Of a stretch of 64,000 nt of DNA, positions 1 to 13,234 are shown piece after piece; the first letter of the stretch is position 1, and each line of letters opens with the position of its first letter. The translations under genes and the position numbers were made by a program. Location of the stretch: assembly GCF_965140245.1 (NCBI RefSeq), contig NC_134040.1, positions 4,340,001 to 4,404,000 on the forward strand. Reading direction: 5' to 3'. The notes beneath the pieces were generated by a model. It was not told the DNA's origin, searched no databases, and saw only the letters and a program-made list of their open reading frames with translations. Source of the DNA: Athene noctua. Its lineage: Eukaryota; Chordata; Aves; Strigiformes; Strigidae.

Positions 1-811
1 AGAAAAAAAAAGTTGCTCAGTATTACACGAAGGAATTTCAGCTTTTAGCTCCGGGCATGGAATTTGTAGACTCAGTAACCTTCTATCCCTAGGCGATATT
101 TTACCATGTTTTCCCTCCACACTCACTGTTTATAGGCTGGGAAAGAGTGCGGACGTGTGGTCTGTTATATGCATGTGGTGGTTTGTCTTGTGTGTATGTG
201 AGGAACTTGAGGTTTGTTCCTAACAATTCAGGCAGCTTTATTTTATGCTCTCTGAACATGTACATGCAGAAAGCTTTTTCATAACAATTCTAGGCAGTGA
301 GTTGAAAGAGGAGTTTCTCATATCAAATTATATTGGAGAAAAAAAGAAAAAAGAAAACAAACAAACCCCCACCCCAAACCAACAGAAGATATTCAGAGAC
401 CTTTCCCTTTTCTCACATCCTCAGTTCGGGAAGTGAAAAAACATATCCTTCAAAAAATAAAAAAAGTCACTTAAGACACCTTAGTGAAGGTTTATATGGA
501 TGTAATTGTAATCTGAATTCAGTCTACTGCATCATATTTAACAGTGATGTGAAATATATGGCACTGTGAACTACATTGAGACGGGATTCATTTGGCCAAC
601 CTTAACCATGTGAAATCACAGCTCATCTAAGATGTGCTCTTACGAGCTCCCTATATGGAGTTAGTGAAGAGTGATAACCAATTCATTTCAGCTGAGAACG
701 TATATATAGGAATCTTTGCCTTTGGAAAATGCCTTTCTCTCTGTTGATGATGTGGGTAATGTGGAGCCCAGGTATATAATTTTTGGATAGTTGAAGTAAA
801 GTAAGATATGA
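1..811. other. Non-coding DNA, no gene seen
   Basis: AT-rich sequence with only short, mutually overlapping open frames of up to 78 codons, running through A-rich low-complexity sequence around 340-370. I see no splice-bounded exon, RNA gene or recognisable repeat family here. Confidence 0.6.
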
Positions 812-1040
812 GATCACAGGGTCATAGGAAAATTCAGGTTGGAAAGCCCATCATGAGTCTCTGCTCAAAGATCAACTCTAAGGTCAGTCAAAGTTACACA
901 AGGTGGTGTGTAGTCTAGAGAAAGGCTGGAGAGTGCGCAGCCCATCTGGGAAGCCTGTTCTCATAGCCAAGCAGTGGACTTGTCTTCCTTTCCTTGTCTC
1001 TTAAGTCTGATTTTTTACCATGGAAAAAGTTTTTTTGAAG
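812..1040 (-). mobile_element. Degenerate CR1 LINE 3' fragment
   Basis: Read on the plus strand, this block follows the reverse complement of the CR1 3' end in order. It has a 'tcacagggtcatagg' edge, then 'caggttggaaagccc', then 'ctctgctcaaagatcaac', the CR1 'ctcaaagcagggtcaac' segment. The 'cagcccatctgggaagcctgttc' part, around 939-961, matches the CR1 'cagcctccctgggcaacctgttc' segment. The element therefore lies on the minus strand with its 3' end near 812. It is heavily diverged, so it is an old insertion. Both boundaries are approximate, and no coding capacity remains. Confidence 0.7.
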
Positions 1041-2824
1041 AAGACCTCAGGGATTTACATAGTCCAACCTCGTACTCTAAGCGTATGTCATCTTTCCAAG
1101 GGGACAGAGCACTGCATGGCTTATGTCATTATTTATGAACCTTGGTAACATAAAGGGAAAAGCATTTTCTCCTTTGTCACTGATATGGAAAAGAGTTCTT
1201 TGTTGTCACTTACATTCATCCTCTAGAAGCTGCAGATTTAGATGTTAGATTAGCTCATTTAAATATAAGTGAAATTTTTAATAAGATGTTCCAAAGAAAG
1301 TGTTTAGTTCAGGGGAAGAACAGGGGAAGAACAGTAGCTACAAGGTAAGTAAGAGGATGAAAGGCAATTAGGGGATGTCAGTGGACTGGGCTGAAGAAGA
1401 AAAGAGGTTTTGAGGAGACTTTCAAGGATGGGGTGCTGTCAATGATCTTGTTTAATTCTTTCACTAATAAACTTGGCAAAATTAAGAGTATGCTAATTAA
1501 ACTAATGACAAAACCTGGGAGACATCACTGACACAGAGAAGTGCAATCTACTGAAATAATTGAATGGGAACTGAAATAACTGAAATGGGATGAGATTTAA
1601 TACTTTGAAGTTATAGGTCACACACTTGGAGACTAGTAACAATTAATCTAGTAAAGATTCAAGCTTTACAGTGCAAACAGCTGACAGGAAAATATAATGG
1701 TATATTAGTCAATCAGAGTATGGCTGTGAGCCACCAAGATGGTCTGACCATGGAAAAGACAAATGTGATTCTAGGGGGTATCAAGTTGAAACGCATCAAA
1801 TAGATCTCAGGAAGTATTAATTGCGCTTTCCAAAGCAGTAGTCTTTTCTCATCTGGAGCTGTGCTTAGAGTTTTAGCCACTCCTGTTCAGTAGAGATATT
1901 AAACATATAGTATTACATTTTTCTTTGATAGAAGAAGGAAATTGAAAAAAGATGCAAGTGAGAAAGAGAGATTCCACTTTGACTTGTGATATATTCTGAG
2001 ACTAAAGAAGACTGGGACTAGGCTGGAGCAGACAGCCAGGCTTTAAATTGCTGATGCATTGGAGCAGCTAAGAAACCATGATCTAAAATTGCTCTTCGTT
2101 GGTTCTTCCTTCTTTAACGTTGTTATAAATATTATATATGCAACCGATATTTTTACAGAAAAACAAACCTTTGTTTTCTTAAAATGAAATGTTTTCTTTT
2201 TTAAGCTTGTCTGATGTTAAAGGAGAGCTCGTGCCAGTATGACAAGTATGGACATATTGTTTCCTTGGCAGCAGTAGGTTCAAATGAGGGGGATTCAGCA
2301 CTAAAACCACTGGATTTGCAACGTGGCACATGCTGGGGATGCAAGCAGCTGAAGCATCCTCCCAAGCAAGCCTTCAAAGAACCAGTGTAGTTCAAATAGT
2401 GAACAGAGAATAATTTCTTCTGATAGGGTGTCAATTACTGTGCCGTTTGCCAAAAACATATTGATTGGCTGAGAGTGACACTTCCCACAAAGCCAAACAG
2501 CTTCAGACTGTAAAAACATACTCTGCTGAGACTTGTGTCCTATTTCCCAGTTAACCCAAATTATACCTTTTTTCCCAACAAAATGAGATGGTCTCTTAAA
2601 TCTTGGAAATTAGTTTCTTTCCTGTTTTCCCACAATGTTTTATGTCCTTTCTGGGTAAATAATAACTGAGAATACAAAAAAAAAAATCAAGAAAAGGACC
2701 TTTTCTGAGTTGCTGGTGGTGTCGTTGAGATCAAGATGAGGGTTGGACTGGTAGAACAGGTGATAAAAGTGACATAACCTTTCCGGCTGGAATTGCATAT
2801 TTTAAAATTTTGCACATAGAAGAC
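1041..2824. other. Non-coding DNA, no gene seen
   Basis: Unique-looking AT-rich sequence. An 11-bp perfect tandem duplication occurs at 1311-1332. A short stretch near 1046-1090 weakly resembles another CR1 3' edge ('agtccaacctcg') but is too short to call. Minus-strand frames at 2201-2519 overlap one another and have no domain signature. Confidence 0.55.
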
Positions 2825-2925
2825 CCCAGGTGGATAATGAGGAAATTTGAGATTAAGGCAGGGACTGAAAGCAAATAAGTGACCTGTCCTAAAGCTTGCC
2901 AGATGGGATTTTGACAAATTAAAGA
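2825..2925 (-). repeat. MIR-like SINE relic (weak)
   Basis: The string 'gataatgaggaaatttgag' followed about 30 bases later by 'aataagtgacctgtcctaaag' resembles the reverse complement of the tRNA-derived MIR SINE, which has 'gatgaggaaactgag' then 'aagtgacttgcccaagg'. The order and approximate spacing agree, but divergence is high. Chance similarity cannot be excluded without a profile search. Confidence 0.35.
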
Positions 2926-5780
2926 AGAATCTTCTGCCATTCTGGGGCTTATTAGACTGCACTTAAACAGGGACAAGACCAGTGAACAGAAAAAAATATC
3001 TATCAAAGTTAAAAAATAAACCAGCTCTGGCATAGGTGTAGAAGGAAATAATCCTTTTAATTTGCTTGGAAGGAGATGAGGGAAGGTAAATTTTTACTGA
3101 TTGTAGCAGTAATGATAGATATCAGATCAAGAATACCTTCCCAACAGGAGCAGTCTGTGTGGATATGCTGTGCTTTTCATAACTTGTCTTTTCTTGATCA
3201 TTCTCCATTGCAACAGGTTCTACAGTCTAAATTTTTGCTTTTTGAAAAACAGCTCGTTCCAATGGTAAGACACCAGGGACCAGCTAATTTATCAAAAAGC
3301 CATTTTTTTAATTGACATCATGTTTTGTGCAAAATTTTGAGACATATGCCATGAACATATTAACAGAGATCCACCAAAGTCCTCAAGTGTATGTCTCTTG
3401 AGAAAACATCCAGAGGGAAGCTTAAAAAAAAAAAAACCCCGAGGCTGAAGTGTTGCAATTCCCTCTTCACTGTGGTCTTACACAGGGGTAATTCCACTAA
3501 ACTCAGGACCCTGACTCCAGGCCCAAACTAAAGCAGGCTGAGCAAGAAGGAACTGAGCAGTGCTGTAATGTTGATGTGAATTCTGGAGCAAAGGGAAGAG
3601 AAAAGAATAATAAAAATTAATTCATATTGAAGGTCACATTTAAGATGGAAAATTAGAAGGACATGCTGCTGTGTCCTACGCATATCTTTTTTTTTTTTTT
3701 TTTTTTTTTTACTGTTACATTTTGAATGTGTTGCACAAAGAGATTATGACATCGCAATGTTTCTGGAGATCAAAACAATATTCTTCCCCCTCTCTTGAGG
3801 AGCAAAGCCCCTGTATAGTCCACACAGTGGCATACGAGCAAATGCACATAGCTCAGAAAAAGGACAGAGAACAAAATCCCCAGCCTAGCTTTTTCTGTAT
3901 GTCAAAAAGTATTTCACAGAAATCAAAACTAAGTGGAACTGAACGCTCTCAACAGCTATCTAGTCAAAGAGAAGAACAGTGGGGAAAAAATAAAAAGATG
4001 GTAACAAGCAAAAAAGCAGACAAATTGAGGATAACAGCACTAGCTGCAATAATCGTAATGAGAGCAATTCAATTGCACCTTGAAAGGTCACATTTGCTTG
4101 GATCCCGTGCAGATCCGGGATGTGTGTATTTGTACAAAAAGCCAGATGGCAGGACCCAGCCTCTCCATACCCCCCACTCCATCTCTACCCATGCTTGCAG
4201 TTCCCAAGGGTGCTGTCATCTACGCTGTCCCAGATCAACTGGGGGATTCTCACTATCGGCTACAGAGCACACAGCCCTCCCTTCTGGTGCTGTGCCTCCA
4301 CATACTGCCCTGCATTCCATAGGTGCTGGCTTAAACATACAACTGAGCACCAAATACAGATGCTTTTTTTATTTTTTAAAGCAGCCACTAGGCAGGATTT
4401 TTTGCTGAGCACTTTGCAACCAACTGATGGAACAGGTTTGATGTGAATTGCTAGTGGCACATTAAAAGAAATGCAGCATTAATCAAATTATGCTGTGGTG
4501 TGGGATAGATCACTGCATGCAAAAAGCACAGACCTGGTGGAGGTCTGAGTTACCACAATTTGTAAAAGAATCTACAGGTTTTGTGCAGAAGTTACCGCAG
4601 TGAATGCTTCTCCATCACTGGTTCACAGCAAAAGCTCAGCACAAAAAACAAGCTAGGAGTCACAGGAGCAAGGAACTGATGTGAGGGGATCATTGGCTAC
4701 TGTGTGTTTTCCTCCTAATTTTGTGATTATTTTTTTTTCAAATAACAGCACTTAAGTAAATGTTAATGAGAAAAGGAGCCTGAATCCAAGTGGTACATCA
4801 GAGCCCCACGTCATGTGTATCCAGTAGCTAATGCTACCAATGTCTGCTGAAGTCTAAAGCTCAAAGTCACTTCACAGATTTTTAAGTTACGTGTTTAGTG
4901 AAAGCCAAGTACCTGTGGCCCTTCTATAACCAATGGAGAGCATTAGATAATTCCAGAGATGCATTCATTTTATCCTTAAAAACACATGCTTTCCTAAGAT
5001 ATGGTGACAAATTTCACAAAGGCTGAAGACAGACAATGAGATTGCCATCTAGGACAACCACTCAGCCCTGGACAAGAGGGTCACCTGATAACAGGTTGTG
5101 GCACAAATCTTGACCATCGTTTGATTTTGCACCTCTGGATATATCAAAAAATGTTTCTTAACTGATGTGTTACTGTGCCTTCCTGATAACTAAAATAACA
5201 TGGAAGATACTAATTTGACATAAAAATACACCATTCTGTGCTTGTTTATTACCCTGGAATTAAGAGAATTCTGATGGTAGTGAGTCATTCTTTCCTCTTG
5301 CATTTGGTTTCCAACCAAATGACCTCTGAATCTACAGATGAGCTCAGATACCCCTAAAAATATATGTGTAGGCAACGTGAAGCAAGGCAACAGGGATCTC
5401 AGTGTCAGTGGCTGGGAGGGGGGAAAAAATGCAGGGGTTCAGACTGTTTCATTAGCTTTCTGGAAAGCACAAGCTAAATGAAGCATCAGTATATGAACAT
5501 GTGAGGAGAAAACATTACCATATCAACATGCAGGGTTTCTCTTACTGTGCATCCATCCAGAAGTTGCATAACCACATTAGCACATTAGTACCTCTGGAGA
5601 AGACTAACCATGTAAGACTTATGAGGTTTATGGTTTCCTGACAGGAGCTGGCTCATAACCAAGAGCTTGGGCAGAAGAGGCTGGGACTGTCTGTGCCACC
5701 CATGCAGGTGTGGCCTCGGTTACATTTAAATCTGCAATGAGGCATCTGACCCCTTTTGAAGAGGGACAGTAGACAGTCCT
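2926..5780. other. Non-coding DNA with one long chance-like ORF
   Basis: The block contains a 24-base T run at 3687-3710 and a 13-base A run near 3424. It also holds the longest open frame of the window (3671-4408, plus, 245 codons). That frame begins in the T run, shows no recognisable domain and is overlapped by two other open plus-strand frames at 4080-4446. The pattern points to a locally stop-poor, GC-richer patch rather than a gene. No splice-bounded exon is evident. Confidence 0.5.
3687..3710. repeat. Poly(T) run, 24 bases
   Basis: An uninterrupted T mononucleotide run. It is either a length-variable microsatellite or the tail of a minus-strand retrosequence; no target-site duplication is obvious. 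Confidence 0.9.
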
Positions 5781-8700
5781 GTTGTTTGGCCATGTTGTCA
5801 GAGCAACTCTAATGTAGCATATAAAGAGAGTGAACGCAGCTGGCCAAGTTCTTGCTGTCCAGCAAACAATAAAATCCCTGTCTGGGTTTTAAGCACCAGC
5901 TCTGAACAGTGGGAGTAGCTGAGATTGCGGGTCATGCATCCAGGTAAAGGCAGGTGGGTAGATGTGGAAGTAGTGTCAATAAAACCAGAATATATTAAAG
6001 TTAATAATCATCACAAATCAAAATGCCAAGAGGAGCTGAGCTTTTCCAGGGGGCACAGCTACTGGAGCAACTTTGAGCAAGTCATAGGCATGCAGGGAAT
6101 GGATGAACCACCTGGGCCAGTGACCAAGAGCATCAGCTGAAGTGCTTTGGTATTAAGTGCAGTTAGGGGAGATTTTCCAAAGAATCAATAATAAGTTTGA
6201 TGCTCAGCCCCATTGCCTTTGAAACACAGCCAATCCCTTGGAAAACCCCACTTTGGCCCTCTGTAACGCAGTCTATTCCTATGAAGCTGGATGCACTTTA
6301 CAAAGGAAGGCATTACCCTCCACACACTCTTAGAGGAATCAAGGCACACAGGCTTGGAAAATCTTCAGTGATAAAATTAGAAATCAAAGAGGAATTTCAG
6401 CCTTGTCTCATCCACTTGTCCTTACCTTGTTGCCAATCCAGATACCAGGCCCAGGCTGTTGCACCTGCCACAACATGCACTGACGCATCCCCTGTAGTCC
6501 ATAGGCTAATTTTCTATCTGTGAGCTATACACATATCTGCACCATTAATTACTCTTTAAAAGATTTTTTGTCTTACTGGTTCCACTGGTTTGTCCTTACA
6601 AGGCATAGACAGATTTTTTTCAAAATTCAGGCTATGGTATCAAAGCAGTCCCTTCTGGCTCAAAAAAAATGTAAGCTCATCAGTGTTTCAGACTGGAAGA
6701 AAAGCTGTCACTAAGTATAAGCTAATGTCTCTTTTCCTCTCCTATCTTTTTAAATTTTTTGTTTCACTAGATACAGTGAAAACTTGGTCTCTCAAGCTAC
6801 AGCAACCAGTCCCAGCAATGAGGCTGCATTTCTGCTTGGGGGATGGTTGTGGTTTTTATTTCCAACCACGTGCACTTGCTGTCAAATTCCATGTCATTTT
6901 TATTTAATCTGATTCTCTATCAAGCCAATTCTCTGTCTCCCAAACCTTCCTGTCTTCCAGCTGGGCATTTTTTAAAGCAGTGATTTGCAAAACATTAAAG
7001 AAGGCATATAAATAAATTACTGTCTGAAGAGTGAGTCATCATTATTTAATAGGAGACTGTATCATAAATAGTGACTGCTTGTTGGCAAAGCAGGCCCATG
7101 CTGCCCCCAGTTTTATCCTGCTGTTCTCTGCTGCTCTCCAGCTTTCTGAGGGCTTACCTTGCTCTATCACATCCAGTGATATTTTGCATCCTGGTAAATG
7201 AGGCTCTTGCTCTGGCCCCCTGGTGTTACAGGAGCTAAGGGGAGGACAGCAAAGGCACACTAAGACCCGAGACTAAGAGCTACCCTGCTGTAATGTGAGT
7301 TCGAAGAAACACCTTATGCCTAGAGTCCTGTTAATCACCACTTGCTGGTGAGCTGAAGGGCATCCAGAGCACGCGGATGAGAGCTGCATGCACACTGGTG
7401 TTTACAGGCTTCCCCAAAAGCCTTGGGAACAGGCTGGGACCCAGCTTAACTAAGGACATACACATGCCCCACTGTGGCTGCATATCACAGTTGCATCTTA
7501 ATTTGTGTGATTTGGGGGCCTAAATTAAAGGAATTTCTCCTGAGGAAGATCTGACTGTGCTTTTACAGAGTGCAGAGGAGGGGAGTAGTGCAATAGGGAT
7601 CAGTTTGTACAGAAATAGAGGTCCCTCTCTTCTACTAACCCCACTCAGTTGGGTCTCCAAACATCTCTACAGAGACTGAGCTTATTTCTTCAGGTCCAAA
7701 ATTCTGCTACATAAGCAAGCAGGGAGGATATTATTAAAATAAACCTCAAGCACTGTTCCTTCTTCTGGCCTAGCTTACGCTTGTGATGGCCTAGTTCCCA
7801 ATTATATTCTACATATTAAAACCCCACACAAAAGCCATGAGATAACCCCACCTGAAGCTTCACTTCAATGTCTCCCTCCTCCCCATCACAGTCGTGAACT
7901 TGTGGCTCCCAGTCACTCAGCACTGCTGGCTCCCAGCCACCATCTCACCAGTGGAAAAGCTTTAGTCAGCTAGAGGAGCTGCATGTTACTACCTCTAAAA
8001 ATAATGTATTACAACCTCCCAAAACCTCAAATGATGCAGCCAAACTGCCGACATTCTTCATTTCCTCTTCTTCATTCATGACTCTTCTTCAAGAACCTAG
8101 GTTAGCTAAACCCACGACGATCTCTCATATAGTGAGGGGGTTTGTGGCTGTGATGCTATGCTGGCAGGTAGAGCTCCCACTGATAACCACCACAATACTG
8201 ACCAACCCCTTTTTATTCACATTGCCTTGAAGTTTTCACCCCATCCTTTCTGTGTGCAGAACAGATGTGACCCCGGTGCATCTATTTTTGGCCCTCAGTA
8301 ACATTTGAATAGGTGGGAGATAATTCTTGATGAGAATGCCAGCTAGAAAAAGGATCGCATCTACACCTGGTGTGAACCAGTGTAGTTCTTGTGAAGTAAA
8401 AATTCAAGAATCACTGAAAGCTACAATAACTTCCATTATCCAAGGACCTGATCTGAGCCTCTGTATGTTTGCATAAGGCCTAAGACATCTAAAAGACCAC
8501 TGTAATATAAACAGAGTGCTGATTATTAATTTCCTACTTTTCTGATGGCAATTTTATTTACTTTTTCTGCTGAGTGTTTCTAGAGGCCACAGAGCAGGAC
8601 TTGGAGTCTCCTCTTGGTGCCAACTGGTATGTTTATCAACTCTATTCTTGTTTTCCCTACTTGTAAAGAACTTCCCTGACTTATAAAGAGAAGCCAAGGG

Positions 8701-9482
8701 GGGCAGAAAGAGGACAGTCAGAAGATCTAAACAAAAGTCAGAAACTAGCAATGCTATTTCACATTTCTGTAACTCCATTTTTAATTTGGGTAAGCAAGGC
8801 CCATCTCTTCCTTTGTGCTTTGTGCATACGTAGCTTAGCAAGACTCTGATCTTAAATGAGACGTTCTGATAAGCCCTTAAAAAAGAAATTTACTCCTCTT
8901 AACTTAGGTACTAACGCATGGTTTATGACCCGTGGGGACTCCAAAGGGCAGAGCATCCAAGTTAAGTATCTGTCTCTCTCCATCATTTACATGTGGAATG
9001 GACTAAACACTTAATTCCTAAATAAAACATCTAATAGTAAAAGTCCCTTTCTCCATAAAAAGTGACTAAGAAGCAATAGAAGGCAACCTATGAATCCTTA
9101 GTTAAGGTGCTCTGAGTAACAAGAGAAAATTAGGAAAAGTTCCGACGTGGAAAATGAAATTAAATTTGGCTTGGAAAGGAATACTGCTCTCAGTAATGAG
9201 AGCCAGCTGACAGCAATGGTTGTACTTGATATGTATCACCAGGTAAGGTGATCCTTGTTCTTAGTAATGGCATTTTTTCCTATCTGGGGAATGCAGAACA
9301 AAGTGATAGGTAACTATTATGTCTTTATGCTTATGGAGGATCGATGACCAAGGTTCTCTCTCCTTTTTCCCTCCAGCTTTTTCCTTTCTTTGGCTTAGAG
9401 CCAGAATAGAAAATATGTTTACTCTCAGCAAAAAAGCCTTGTTAAAGTAAGCAGAAAAGAATAAAAAATTTGCAGCCCTTTC
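5781..9482. other. Non-coding DNA, no gene seen
   Basis: Mostly unique AT-rich sequence. TATAAA (5820-5825) sits 48 bases before AATAAA (5868-5873), the spacing seen in compact LTR promoters, but no LTR ends or duplication could be found. The open frame at 5925-6140 (71 codons) has no family resemblance I recognise. Frames at 6197-6907 and 8554-8841 look random. Confidence 0.5.
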
Positions 9483-9501
9483 AAAAAAAAAAAAAAAAAA
9501 A
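9483..9501. repeat. Poly(A) run, 19 bases
   Basis: An uninterrupted A run about 150 bases before the CR1 insertion. It is not the CR1 tail, because CR1 elements lack poly(A) tails and the CR1 here has its 3' end at about 9656. Confidence 0.9.
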
Positions 9502-9642
9502 GAGCTAAATTGTTTCCTACTAACAAAGATAATAATCTTAATAGGTAATTTTTACTTGGTTATGGTTTATCTGGAAATGGGAACCATTAAAATGCCTTGA
9601 CAATAGAACAAGCAAAGCTACTAACAAGGTGTGATTATAACA

Positions 9643-9655
9643 TAATATATATATA
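9643..9655. repeat. Short AT-rich tract at the CR1 3' border
   Basis: A short alternating A/T tract abutting the 3' terminus of the CR1 element. It may be pre-existing low-complexity target DNA. Confidence 0.6.
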
Positions 9656-10140
9656 ATCACAGAATCATCTAGGTTGGAAAAGCCCTTGAAGATCATCCAG
9701 TCCAACCATTAAACTAACATTGACAGTTCCCAACTAAACCCAATCCCTCAGCTCTGGGTCAGCCCGACTCTTCAACCCCTCCAGGGATCCCGGGGACTCC
9801 CCCCTGCCCTGGGCAGCCCATTCCAACGCCCAACAGCCCCTTCTGCACAGAAATCCTTCCTCGGAGCCAGCCTGACCCTGCCCTGGGCAGCTTGAGGCCA
9901 TTCCCTCGGGGCCTGGCGCTGGCTCCTTGGCTCCAGAGACTCATCCCCCCTCTCTGCCCCCTCCTGGCAGGGAGTTGCAGAGGGCCAGGAGGTCTCCCCT
10001 CAGCCTCCTCTGCTCCAGACTGAACCCCCCCAGTTCCCTCAGCCGCTCCTCGTACAACATGTGCTCCAGACCCTTTTCTGGACAGCTCGAGTCATTCAAG
10101 GTCCTTTTTGGAGTGAGGGGTCCAAAACTGAACATTAATT
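9656..10140 (-). mobile_element. CR1 LINE, 5'-truncated, C-terminal ORF2 plus 3' UTR
   Basis: This is the best-preserved repeat in the window. On the plus strand it opens with 'atcacagaatcat', 'aggttggaaaagcccttgaa' and 'gatcatccagtccaacc', the reverse complement of the avian CR1 3' terminus. The minus-strand translation of about 9941-10135 contains YEERLRELG, FSLEQRRLRGDL and a glycine-rich end, which is the C-terminus of the CR1 ORF2 endonuclease/reverse-transcriptase polyprotein. The element is truncated at its 5' end near 10137, as is usual for CR1, and cannot move by itself. It is much more GC-rich than its surroundings, which explains the overlapping open frames on both strands (9759-10142). 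Relatively low decay suggests a younger insertion than the other LINE pieces here. Confidence 0.93.
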
Positions 10141-13100
10141 AAACATTATAAATTGACAGATCCTTGATAGCCTGTAGTGAGCTAATCTCATGGTACTGCT
10201 CACAAGCGTCAGGAGTATTCAACGCCCTTTCTGAGCTAAATGCACTTTTGGATAATACATTTTCCTTTCCCAAGCTCTCCCTGCAACTAGATAGCACATT
10301 CGTCATTTCCTGGCAGTATTTAAAATGGAATTTTAAAAGACCCATTGAAACCTATTTGTCCTATAGCCCACGGTAATGACCATTACTGCAAAATGTGAGT
10401 ATATATATTTGATATACCGAGAAGTGTCACTATCCTGTATACTAATGCACTTGCACCCAGCACTAAACTACTGTGAAGGTTGATGATGTTTTGCTGAAAA
10501 GGTTGAGGAATGTGTGCACGTCTCATTTAAAAGCCCACCTGGTGTTGATATTCGTGTAATAAACTTCATAAGCAGGTGATAAATTGCATTTTTATGCCTT
10601 CCTCACCTGCACTGTACCCTCCAGTCTATTTTTCTCCCTGAGTTCCTTCCAAATTTTAAAATCTCTGAATGGCTTCAAGCAGCCACTATATTATTTTAAA
10701 CATAACCATGTAAAGCTTCTGGGGCTTTTTCTTCATTTCGCCCAAAGGTAGAATTTTTCTTGCCTGAGATTAGGATGCTCTCACTTGAATGAAGAATGAA
10801 CAATAGTGTTCCTATGCAAGTTGAAAATCAAGTATCTTATCATACACAGAGTCTGTAAGCCAATAGAGGAATTTTGTCACAGCAAAACAAAGATCTCCAG
10901 CTCCATAACAGGTCCAACATTTGCCCCTAGATCCCAAATTATGATATATATGTGTCCTACAATTACGGAAAACACTGGTTTCGCTTATTTTACATCAAAG
11001 GGTTTTCAAACATTAGATTTACCCTATCTCTTCATCCTTTCTAGCTGGACTAATGGTAACTAAAGCACATGACTGCACATATGGAATGAAAAATGAGTCA
11101 CTAAAAGCTCTGAGCCATATTTAGTCTGTTTTCCCTAATCACGAGTAATGCAGTACTGCAAGTGTGGACAGTCCTGCTTCCCTCTTCCCCATCTTAGAGA
11201 GTTGTCCAAAAGCTAAGAGCTTCTGCGAATAGGAACATACAGCATTTCTTTTGTTCTAGTCATTAATAGTTTATAGAGGTCCCTCCAGCTTTCAGGTTAC
11301 TCTTATTGCTTCCCATGAATGCTCTGTTCCTACTCACTGGCAGGAAAACATCTGTGGTCAGACCTCAGCTGGTGCAAATAGGTATGTAATGGCGACTGGA
11401 TGATTTTTGCCAGCTGATGATCTGAAATATGATATTTCAGCATTGAAAATCTTCTGTTTCTGATTAGACAGAGAAATGCTGCATGATGTGAACAACAGCT
11501 CTTGAAATAAGTATTTTGAAGTTAGAATGGGGAAAAAAAAAATGTTATCTGTATTTCATGAGCAGACTTGAAGTTTCAAGACTAGTCCAAGATCACTTTT
11601 CTTCTGTTTTGGAGTCTTTTATATAGATGCTGAGATCACTTTCATAGCATCTGAACACTTTCCAATACCACACTGAGCAACATAATATAATTTGTCACAT
11701 TTGTTCTCCTGTCTCGGTAGCCAGATAAGCAAAGATAAGCATGTGCAGTGAAGTGCCTCTTTTTCAAAGGCTTACGGTGTCAGTTTTGCTTTGGTTGGGG
11801 TTTTTTTTTTAGAATGTTATTAATTAGGGTATGTGGAGACTGGGTATCTTTTAGTAAATTGGTAATTTTTCTATGTAGGGGTGAAAAAACAGAAGAAAAA
11901 AGCACGTATCTGGAACTTTGACATGAAGATAGTAAGATTTATAAGAATAGTGTCCTGGCCTCAGTAAATTTACTGCACATCTGACCTTTTACTATATTGA
12001 AGAAAGTCCTAGTGTGCCAAAGAAATGAACTTTTTTGCCATGATATTTACTCTGGAGATTTACATGGTCTTTTAGATATTCTGAACCTACATGCTAAGAC
12101 TTGAAGATAACAAGTGAGTTCATGAATGGAAAACCAATATGTCTTATTTTTTCTTTAAATAATGAGAAAATTTATGATGAATCTATCTTAGTCAAAAAGC
12201 AGATTTCATTTAAAAAGACAGAAAATGTAGTCTTTTTAATGGTAAAAATGAGGAAAAATGACAGATTTCATATATTCTTAATTTACTCTCAAAATCCTAC
12301 TCATAAGACAAAATTTCTGCAGAAAAGCAAAATGATAAAGATATAAATACATCATAAAAGAGAAAGTCAGAAAGAGACATAGGAGAAAGGTGAGTATCAG
12401 ATCCAAAAACTATGTATGAGAATCTCTGGGCCAGATTTTCATCCAGGGGTTGGTCCCCTCAGACCATCGCCAGAAGTATATATTGCTCACTCAAACCCCT
12501 GAGGAGGGAAGGGACAATTATGTTGCTCAGTATTTTTTAATGGAAAAATTACTACCTTTTTCCCTTGCTATGATAACACTGAATGGGCAGTGACTGGCTG
12601 ATCCCCCCTGTGGTTCTTGCACTGATATTCTATGGTAATTCTACGGAAAAACTTCTTGCAGAAAGCCAGGCTTTTGACTGGTACCAAAAGAGGACAACAG
12701 ACTAAACACTCACCTGAGATCCCTTTTAAATCTATGGTTTGATTATCACACGTGGCTTCTCTGTGAGACACCTTTAAAGCATGAGACTTTGCTGTCTAAC
12801 TTTAAGATATTATGTTGGCAGTGTGGGGCAGGCTAGGATTCTTCCTGTGGGCTTTGAGAAAAGGAGAAAAAGACTCGGACAAGGATTTAGCTGTAAAGGA
12901 AGAAAAGCAAGTCCAAGAACTTTTTTTCCTTTTGTTAAAAAGAGGCACCCATGCATCAGAAGTAGTTGTATTTCTTGTACAACTTGGGTGGAGGGGACAT
13001 AATGCACATAGACAAGGAGGTTTTCCCTATCTCCACCTTATCTGTCTGTCCCCACAGCACGGAGTTGCCTCCTGACTCCTTTGCAGCAGCTCGGTATAGT

Positions 13101-13234
13101 GATACTGCCATCTCCGTCAGGCTGACCAACACGATTTCATTCCTTCCTCATATTTTCCTCTGACTTGGTGGTCTGCTTCAATTCTCAGAACCAATCTCTT
13201 AATGTTAAAACTTCTTCTCCCCCACCCCTCTTTG
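10141..13234. other. Non-coding DNA, no gene seen
   Basis: AT-rich sequence. The first 250 bases (10141-10376) have open frames on both strands, probably by chance. A T run of about 10 lies near 11800. No repeat family, exon or RNA gene was recognised. Confidence 0.55.

Noticed and set aside
3671..4408. Longest ORF, 245 codons on the plus strand
   Set aside because: It starts in a poly(T) run, lacks any recognisable domain, and other plus frames are open over the same GC-richer stretch. There is no splice or start context to support it.
9759..10142. Overlapping ORFs on both strands that look like small proteins
   Set aside because: They are translations of the CR1 element; only the minus-strand ORF2 tail has biological origin and it is truncated.
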